From contig CM060926.1 of the NCBI GenBank assembly GCA_030737875.1, positions 319,708,922-319,772,921 on the forward strand: a DNA stretch of 64,000 nucleotides, written 5' to 3'. The translations under genes and the position numbers were made by a program. Below, in pieces: positions 57,104 through 64,000 of this stretch; the first letter of the stretch is position 1, and every line of letters begins with the position of its first letter. This DNA is from Allium sativum. Taxonomy: Eukaryota > Streptophyta > Magnoliopsida > Asparagales > Amaryllidaceae. Under the pieces are notes generated by a model, which saw nothing but the letters and a program-made list of their open reading frames with translations, did no database searches and was not told the DNA's origin.

Positions 57104-58481
57104 TGTTAACGATATTTTTCGACAACACGGAGATAGTCCAATGGGAATGGTCTTAAGAAAAAAGGGTTGGCTATTTAGCTTTCACGAGTTTGGGTTAGAC
57201 CACCGTTCTTGGGTATCAAGGCCTTGGAGAGAAAGGTCACTAAACAATCCTTTATAAAGGACCTAATGGATGGTAGAAAGGAGTGCTACACTAAGTTGGA
57301 TGAAAGATTCTAAGCTCTCAGGAAAGATTTAAGCATATGGGAAGGAGCGTTCATATGATCTATGGAATGGTTTAGACAAGGATCCATACATATGTAGGAA
57401 ATAAACAGCAAATTGTAGCAATGATAACTAAGAAAATAACATAATAAACTCATAGGATAATACTATAAGTGTAGATCCTCTCTTTATTAATCTTCCATTT
57501 AGAGTACATGAATGAAGTAAAGGAAATCCTCCAATTTGATCTAAGTAGCTGGGTTTATTCTAAAGAAAAGGAGTATAAGAATCGGAAAATGAGGCCCCTT
57601 CTAATGTGTACCCTAGGGTCCTATTTATAGAGAAATCGGGGACCCTTATGCTATTGGGCCGTTGGGCCCACGGATGCCTTTGTCAGCTGCTTTCCTCCTT
57701 GGTTTCGATTGTCTTTAGCTCCCTGTAGCTTTGTGGTGTGGACTACAGCTTCCAGAGGGAAGGTCTCGGCCGGTTGGGGCCTTTGTGAGAGGGATATGGG
57801 CTCGTTGATGTAGTAGCTTTTTCCGAAAGTTCTTTGAACTTCTTGTTGCATGCTCTCGGTTATAAGCTTATAGATGTAGGCTCCATGTTTTCTCATAAAT
57901 ACTTAGAGGAGCTTGTCCTCAAGATGTACGTAGATATTTGCCGGTTCGGAACCGCTATTGGTGTCTGTACTAAGTGGTTTATTATGGATGGCTAGTATCG
58001 TTTCTAGTGTTCCGGTTAGCCTTCTAGTGTGGCCTCTGTGCATAGCCTTCTCTTCCGGAAGGTTGCTCTAGGTAATTTGTCCATTGTTTATCAAGATGAC
58101 CTTTTGGAGTTTATGTGATAGATGTTTTGGGAGTTGGTTCCAGATAATCTTTGCATACATTTGGTTTAATGCTTGGGGTGTCTTTAACCTCGGTAAAATG
58201 GCATTAAGTAGGTTAATATTGGCAACCTTTGCATCCTCCCGGGTTTCCGCTAGTGGAGTTCTTTCCACTTTCGCTCTTAGCTTCTGACTTGGATGACCTT
58301 TCGCTATAGAACCCCCTACTGGGTATACCTTGCCGAACAGACTGTGCTGGCACTCCGTAGGCTTTTAGCTCCCACCAAGAAGGTGTCGGTTTTTGTAGCT
58401 TTCGGATTATTCCTTCGTGCTTGTGTTCATCAAATACCCTTTCACCGTTAGCTGGTTTCAGAATTAATTTTGGGAGTAACA
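57104..58481 (-). repeat. 5' LTR of the Tat-like element (1378 bp)
   Basis: Reads TGTTACTCCC...CGTTAACA on the minus strand. TATA box TATAAATA at 57622-57629 on the minus strand. Frames inside it correspond to those in the 3' LTR and are not genes. Confidence 0.85.
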
Positions 58482-58486
58482 TCATA
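58482..58486. repeat. Target-site duplication TCATA (right) of the Tat-like element
   Basis: Directly after the LTR end TAACA; identical to 10364-10368. Confidence 0.85.
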
Positions 58487-59076
58487 AATTATTCCGTTAA
58501 CGTGTATTGTTGATTTTCTTATCTTCTTCTTTTTATTTTATTTCTATTTTTCTCCAATTTATATGTAAATAGATAGAAGTAGATAGTTTTATATTTACAA
58601 ATCATTGATCTGTCCACAAAAATGTGAAAAAGGAAAGGAAGTTTTGTATCTGAATAAGTTTTGTATCTGAATTTATAGGTGCTAGAAATAATCATAGTTT
58701 AATTTAAAAATATTAAATATAGGTAGTTAGGCCAAGCCAAAATGCGGCCTTCAATGCAATAAGCATTCAAACATCCTCGTTACCTAAAGGTCGACCACTC
58801 TAGGTCAATGCTTCTATAAAAGAATGAACCTATAGAACATAGTTAATTATACTAACTTTTATTATTTAACTATCCTCGTTTTGAATTCGATTTATGTCCA
58901 TAATTTATTTGTTTGGTCTCCGATAGCCAAACTCTAAACATGAATTTAGCTTAGAATTTAAACATGGATGTAATGGTATAAGTTTATTTTAATCAAATTA
59001 CATTGTTTTAGAAATCCATCTTTTGGAGCCTAATTAATTGATTAAAAAACTAAAGCCAAATTTAAGTGGTGTAACA
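58487..59076 (-). repeat. Minus-strand LTR start of an old Ty3/gypsy element
   Basis: At 59076 the minus strand passes from a purine tract ('cttttaagggggaagaa') into TGTTACACCACTT, the same polypurine/LTR junction as in E2-E4. The LTR continues leftward and is interrupted by the Tat-like element at 58482; its far end is not identified. Confidence 0.6.
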
Positions 59077-59331
59077 TTCTTCCCCCTTAAAAGTATTTCT
59101 CCCTAGAAATTGTACGGATGACTATGTCATGATTCTGGCTTGTAATTTTTTCTAAGCTAAATAACCAACAAGGATACAACCAATTTTGTACCAAGTGTGC
59201 ATATATGACTGGTGTATCACAACATAGGGAAAAAATCTTTGTGGATTTGTTCTAAATCGGATCCAGTTATATGAATGCATTTCTTTGAAAACATGATGCA
59301 ACCTACCTATATTTATATAGGCAGTTGTATG

Positions 59332-59381
<50 letters not shown>

Positions 59382-60540
59382 TATTTGGAAAAATATTTTC
59401 ATCGTAAATTTCTACGCCTTTACGAATAAAAGTATAGTGCAACAAATTTTGCATGCAACCCTTACCACCTAAAAATATAATGCATCAAAAAATATCTTCC
59501 TAAACTTTACTCTTATGCTACAAAATGGAATGTTGGTACATAATTTAACATTCTTACTAGTTTATTAGCTATCCATTTACGTTGTACAATGGAAATTCCT
59601 CCACTGTCCAATATTAACTCCAAAATTTCGTGCACAAATCACCTAAGGAGGCTTGTTTCCTAGCTCTAACATAGATTTAAGTCAGAAAATAGACTCCAAC
59701 ATTGTTAGAAATTTGAAGCTTAAAACAAATTTTCCCTTATTATCTCCTGCATTTTATCATATGGCCAATCCAAACGTACAGTTAAATTTGCAAATTCAAA
59801 TTCCATATAACTAACATGTGGCTTTCAGAGTCGAATATTTCACAAAAAATCTTTATAGTTTTTTAGATTTACTTGTCGTTTGAAAAATTATTTGTAAAAT
59901 ATTTAGAAGCAAATTTTTTCCTTAAACTTAATCATAGACCAAAATTCCAAAAATTATTTGAAAGCCAAATGTAGTTTAAAATCTAAAATTCTTTACAAAC
60001 GATACTTATTAAACCAAAGGAACATTTTCAAAAAATTTGACAATTCAAGCTACATTTCAACAAAATTGGAAGTCAATCACGCGTTAAAGGAATAACTCAA
60101 TTCTAGAATTCTACACTTAATATTAACCCATTAAACTAAACCTTTAGAAAAATGTCAGCATATCTGTCATTCAATTTTTTTATCCCTTTTGGAACATGAA
60201 TAATGTCACATGACTCCAAAAAAAAATATCAGTGTGCTCTTCGTTTGCTAAATTTCACTATCAATTCTAAACCTCTATTCTTGTATTGCATTTACTATAA
60301 GCTAAGTGCCTTCACGATATTTTCATATTTATATAGTTTCTTTTATATGTATATATATGGGCGAGTTGCATGTCCAAAAACAATATGCAATAGTTAAATA
60401 TGAACATTCTCTAAACATCATTTGTGCCTTTTTACCAGAGACAACTAATTATTACAACCCAAACAATCTAAATGAACAAAATAAATGATGGAAAGGAAAG
60501 GATAAAACAACATTAGAAATCCTAAAACATAGCCTACTAA
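59077..60540. other. AT-rich relict sequence without a recognised gene
   Basis: Begins with the polypurine tract of the minus-strand element. Contains (TA)n at 59338-59378. An 'aaatagactccaacattgttagaaatttg' phrase near 59690 resembles LTR starts. I see no coding region; integrase, expected here, is not recognisable. Confidence 0.5.
59338..59378. repeat. (TA)n microsatellite
   Basis: Alternating TA over about 40 bases. Confidence 0.9.
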
Positions 60541-60549
60541 CTATGAGGT

Positions 60550-61500
60550 CTCACCTCATGGCTGGAGCTCAAATAATTGTCACAACCTCTAAATAGCTGC
60601 AAAAAGGTGGTTATACTCTCGATATCGTGTTGTTGGCACGAATGCTCCACTTTAGTCTTTCAAAACTCTTCCTGAACCCAATGTATAACAACAATCTCAT
60701 GACTATAGAATCCCTTAATGCTCTACATTATGCGCTGTTGCAGCCAGTCTGTCATTGGTTTTGAACGCGCTGTTGGTGATAAAGGATATCCATCCTCTTG
60801 AGAGTGGCCCTATCGACGACAGATGGGACCTTCCCCAAAACTGCTTCCCTGTTGATATTAACCTCATGATGTCTGAAGATATGGGCTAGTAGTACAGAAA
60901 ATAATTCTACAGAGTACCGACATCTTGATCGATAAAATGACTCATCAAGAAGGAGTTAAATTGATGGTTATGCTTCCACCAATTGCATGGGTGGCCTTCC
61001 ACACCAAGATGTAGAACTGATCGAGGATCCCAGTCTTAGTGATAATGTTCTTTTAAATGATATGCACAACATTGGTGAGCCACTGGTCATGAATTAATGC
61101 TCCACACAACGGTATCCTGAAGAAAGATCCATTGCAAGGTCGTAGGATATATCATATCAATATCATCCAAGTCCATGCCTACAGCGGAAATCTCTAAAGC
61201 CTTAGAAATGTCATTATCATTCAAGTCAATCTAAACTCCATTTACCTTTAACTACAAGTATCTGTTGCTAGCATCAAAATTTTGGTCTAACTGATCATCA
61301 AAAAGAAAAAAATGCAGGTGGTATTTCAGCTCAAAAAATTGAAATGAAAGATTGATGCAAGTCCTGCTATGACAAATATCTCTTCCAATTTAAAAGAAGC
61401 AAAATTCCTAAATTCGACTAACTACCCTTAGTGAAAAGTGAAATTTACCAAGCTAACATAGGTATCAATTTTTCGTTCCCACCAGTCTAGATCGACGGTG
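60550..61500 (-). pseudogene. Remnant of a plant mobile-element-associated protein
   Basis: Minus-strand pieces in shifting frames read IDLNDNDISKALEISAVGMD (about 61170-61232), then TNVVHIIKRTLSLRLG near 61050 and YSVELFSVLLAHIFRHHEVNI with VDRATLKRMDI (about 60790-60920). These resemble the 'putative plant transposon protein' family, with its 'V.G..I......I...L......G' block and '...LLA.IF.HFGV.....TLKRM' block. Several stops and frameshifts. A minus-strand TATA-like TATAAAGG lies at 61714-61721. Family assignment is from memory and moderate at best. Confidence 0.35.
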
Positions 61501-61989
61501 AATCAAGGAGTAGGTGTTAGATGAGAGATGATATGGTTTAGATTTATAGTAGTAATAGGGTGAGATCCAATGCACAAAGCTTTTAGTGTCATTTGTTTAT
61601 GGAATGGAGGAGTGAGTTTGCATGTTTAGAAGACAAGCTAATATTGAGTTTGGCATTGGAATGAGTTAGGATACAGAATTGGTGGTTTGAGGTTTTGGAC
61701 ATGACTTATAGTCCCTTTATAGGTTCGATCTAAGCCAATATCCACTAAGTGGTTAACTCTCCTAGGTCAATTGGCCGACCACTACAGTCAACCTCTAATG
61801 GTCAATCGCTAGCCTAGAGTCCACATTTCATCATCAACTTGACATTGAGAATATTACTACCCTCTTCGCGATAACACCTAATCCACCCTCCAAAATTTCG
61901 AAACTTTCTCCAACTATCTTGCACTAGTCACAAATAATACTACTCCCACAGTCAATAATATAGAAACCCAAAAAATACCAACTATAATT

Positions 61990-63720
61990 CCATACCAAAA
62001 TTTCACAGTCCCTTAATTCTACAAGTAGCAACGGATCATATTCATTCATTCTTTCTTAACCTCCCATTACGGAACACACAGAAATCCTTCATATCATCTG
62101 TCTTAATTCCTCTTTCCAATATGTTGATTTATTTATCTAACAATGGATCATCGTTACGTTTAGATGTTATTTTGTCGATAATTACTAGTAGAACGATAAG
62201 CAAGATAAAATAGTTGTCTATAGAGTAGAACCAGCCTCATACCTTACTTAAATACTACAATTAGTCAATGTTTCTAGGTCTTTTCATTCTGCTACCACAT
62301 CAAACACTAAATTATGTTGTCTCTGGCTAAGTGCATTTGTAGCCTTCTTCCAATTCCCTGGCACGTACTATATACCAAAGTCAAAAGTCTCCAAGAACTT
62401 TATCCATCCCTGCTGTCTCAAACTCAATGAGAGAAAAATATATCAATGTTTTGTGGTTAGAAAAAATTCAAACCTTTCTCTGAAGAGATAGTGTCTCCAT
62501 ATCTTTACAGAAAAGATAACCAAAACTAACTCCAAGTAATAAGTTGGATATCTAAACTTATGCAGTGTGAGCTATGGAGAAGCATAAGCAATAACTTTAC
62601 CTTTCTGCATTAGCATCACTCTTAATCTTGTTCCATATGCATTTGTATAAATGGCCAATTTTTGATTTCCTTCTGGAGCAACAACCAAAGTTACATTGGT
62701 CAATAAATGCTTTAGTTTCTAGTATTATTCTTCATATTATTGGTGCAAACAAACTTCGCATCCTTTCTAGTATCCTAGTAATCAGTGCTACTATACAAGA
62801 GAAGACTTTGATGAATCTTTTGTATCAACCCAGTAGCCAAAGAATATTCTCGATCTCTTCAATTATTGACATATTTGATTTTGAATGGACCCAATAATCC
62901 TTTACATGAAATTACATAACTGAGAAATTTAGCTTCTCTATCGTGAAAGTGAAATTTCAAGAACTTGACCTTCAACTGGTGTTGCCCAAGGTCTTGGAGA
63001 ACAACGGTCTTGGAGAACTACCCTGAGGTGAACTTCGTAATCTCATCATTCATTCTTAGAACAAATCAGAATATATGTCTATATCTATATGAATGCTAAC
63101 ATGAATCTATCTAAATGCTCTTGAAAAATTCAATTCATCAAGTCTATAAAGAACAGGTACATTATATTGCCCAAATAGCATAAGTAATTAGTCGCATGAC
63201 CTATATATGATTCTAAATGATGACAACGAATGATATTTTTAACCACTTTCAATTGATGGAACCTTCTAGCCAAATCTAACTAAAAACACTTTGGATCCAC
63301 TCAATTAATCGAATAAGTTATCAATCTTTAGTATAAGACATATGTTCTTCACTACCTCCTTATTCATCTTTCGATAGTTGATACACGACCTTAATGATCC
63401 ATCAGGCTTCTGATGAACATTGTGGCGGCTTCTTAAGGTGAACTACTTTGTTTAATAATGATTTTCTCATCCATGTCCGCTAATTACACCTTTAACTCCT
63501 TTATCTCGATCAGTATCATCTTGCAAGGAAGTCTACTCACGACTTTAACTCTGGGTACAAGATCATTTCTAAAGTCTATAACTTTCTCCGATGGTAATCC
63601 TGTATGTAGTTCAAAAGCATCTACTAACTCACAAACTATAAGAAATTGATTTAAGTCATCTTCTTTTTCTATTACACCCAATAATCACAAGTGTCAGAAT
63701 TCAATTTCTCTACCGAGTAT
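61990..63720 (-). pseudogene. Old minus-strand Ty3/gypsy pol remnant (RT, RNase H, pre-integrase)
   Basis: Reading the minus strand from the right: FELHTGLPSEKVIDF and NDLVPRVKVVSRLPCKM with IEIKELK (63484-63681), the segment just before the RT fingers; then degenerate RT (CINYRKMNK near 63390); AKFLSYVISCKG near 62930, matching the 'FLGHV.S..G' block of E3; RNase H to integrase linker near 62310-62400 (VPGNWKKATNALS where E3 has [13 protein letters not shown]); and a pre-integrase piece (NDDPLL near 62145) that stops at about 62000. Many stops and frameshifts; clearly dead and older than the other pol copies. The 89-residue plus-strand frame at 62628-62897 is its antisense shadow. Confidence 0.6.
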
Positions 63721-64000
63721 ACTAATGTCATTACTATTAGGGCATCTTAGACATATTCTCCAATTTTTGAAAGATATCCTAACATCATATTTGCTTAACC
63801 ATTTCATATTCAATATAATCCTTAAGCCCTCAAAATCAAAACAAACAAACTAAAAAAGTCACAATCTAGCAATTTAAACTCCAAGTGATCACATCTCAAT
63901 TCTAACATTGCATAACCTCCTATATGACTAGTACCCTTGAGGAAGAACAAGGTATGATCGGTCTAGATTAAGATTAATTACTAAGTAGTGATATATAAAA
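63721..64000. other. End of window, probable protease-side continuation of the old pol remnant
   Basis: AT-rich with no open frame. By position it should hold the region between protease and RT of the minus-strand element, but I see no motif. Confidence 0.3.

Larger units (their letters stand above)
10369..58481 (-). mobile_element. Non-autonomous Tat-like Ty3/gypsy element carrying an antisense gene; host of all nested insertions
   Basis: Two directly repeated LTRs (10369-11752 and 57104-58481) in minus orientation bound the unit, and TCATA flanks both outer ends. Reading the minus strand: 5' LTR, primer binding site TGGCGCTAGAAGGAGGGCCT, gag remnant with a CxxHxxxGHxTxxC motif, a tandem-repeat zone, an antisense multi-exon Transposase_28-type gene, a polypurine tract and the 3' LTR. 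No protease, RT, RNase H or integrase belonging to it is visible, so it would have depended on pol supplied in trans. Removing E2 and the solo LTR with its E4 leaves about 9.2 kb. The LTRs differ at roughly one base in ten over the stretch I compared, making it the oldest dated insertion in the nest. Tat lineage is inferred from the gag motif and primer site. Confidence 0.8.

Noticed and set aside
62628..62897. 89-residue plus-strand frame
   Set aside because: It is antisense to the minus-strand RT/RNase H remnant and shows no family resemblance itself.

Overview
The window is plant nuclear heterochromatin: about 64 kb of nested LTR retrotransposons in which I could not support any ordinary host gene. 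A flowering plant with a large, repeat-rich genome is suggested by Ty3/gypsy chromovirus (Tekay/Del-type) polyproteins with initiator-Met-tRNA primer binding sites, a Tat-lineage-like element, plant 'putative gypsy type transposon' protein remnants with intron-like breaks, AT-rich spacers and TA microsatellites. The species cannot be told from the sequence.

The main result is a nest whose order is fixed by five pairs of target-site duplications (TSDs). (1) A pol-less Tat-like element on the minus strand runs 10369-58481 (TSD TCATA). It has a 5' LTR at 57104-58481, a primer binding site, a gag remnant at 56305-56706, a degenerate tandem-repeat zone at 54930-56290, and an antisense coiled-coil/Transposase_28-type gene in pieces on the plus strand (12520-54512). 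Its 3' LTR is 10369-11752. Without later insertions it is about 9.2 kb. (2) Element E2 (14099-36293, TSD GATGG), a decayed Tekay-type chromovirus, landed in the antisense gene. (3) E3 (21531-33141, TSD GATGC), an apparently intact chromovirus with two 3231-bp LTRs of equal length and no difference that I found, landed in the 3' untranslated part of E2. (4) A minus-strand solo LTR of about 4.6 kb (family C, 36938-53646, TSD GAAGG) landed in the same antisense gene. (5) E4 (37245-49358, TSD AAACC), a young but defective chromovirus lacking its capsid region, landed in that solo LTR.

Left flank (1-10368): the 3' part of a plus-strand family C LTR (1-2101), itself inserted in a Tekay-type LTR (ends 2279), then further LTR ends at 3409 and 6655, a minus-strand LTR ending at 10176, and a candidate 812-bp Mutator-like element with near-perfect 9-bp TSDs (7274-8085). 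Right flank (58487-64000): a minus-strand Ty3/gypsy remnant (PPT/LTR junction at 59076; protease-RT-RNase H-like remnants at 61990-63720) and a remnant of a second plant mobile-element-associated protein (about 60550-61500).

Only the E3 polyprotein (24960-29387) looks functional: gag with two CCHC knuckles, protease, reverse transcriptase, RNase H, integrase and a C-terminal chromodomain. E2 and E4 have the same layout but are broken. The LTR families share inverted-repeat landmarks that no standard feature type names: GTCGAC hairpins before the TATA box, a stem-loop of about 90 nt that is often duplicated, a CAGAC-loop-GTCTG hairpin before a pyrimidine tract, and two hairpins before the polypurine tract. 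Several keep pairing by paired base changes, which suggests selection on DNA or RNA structure.
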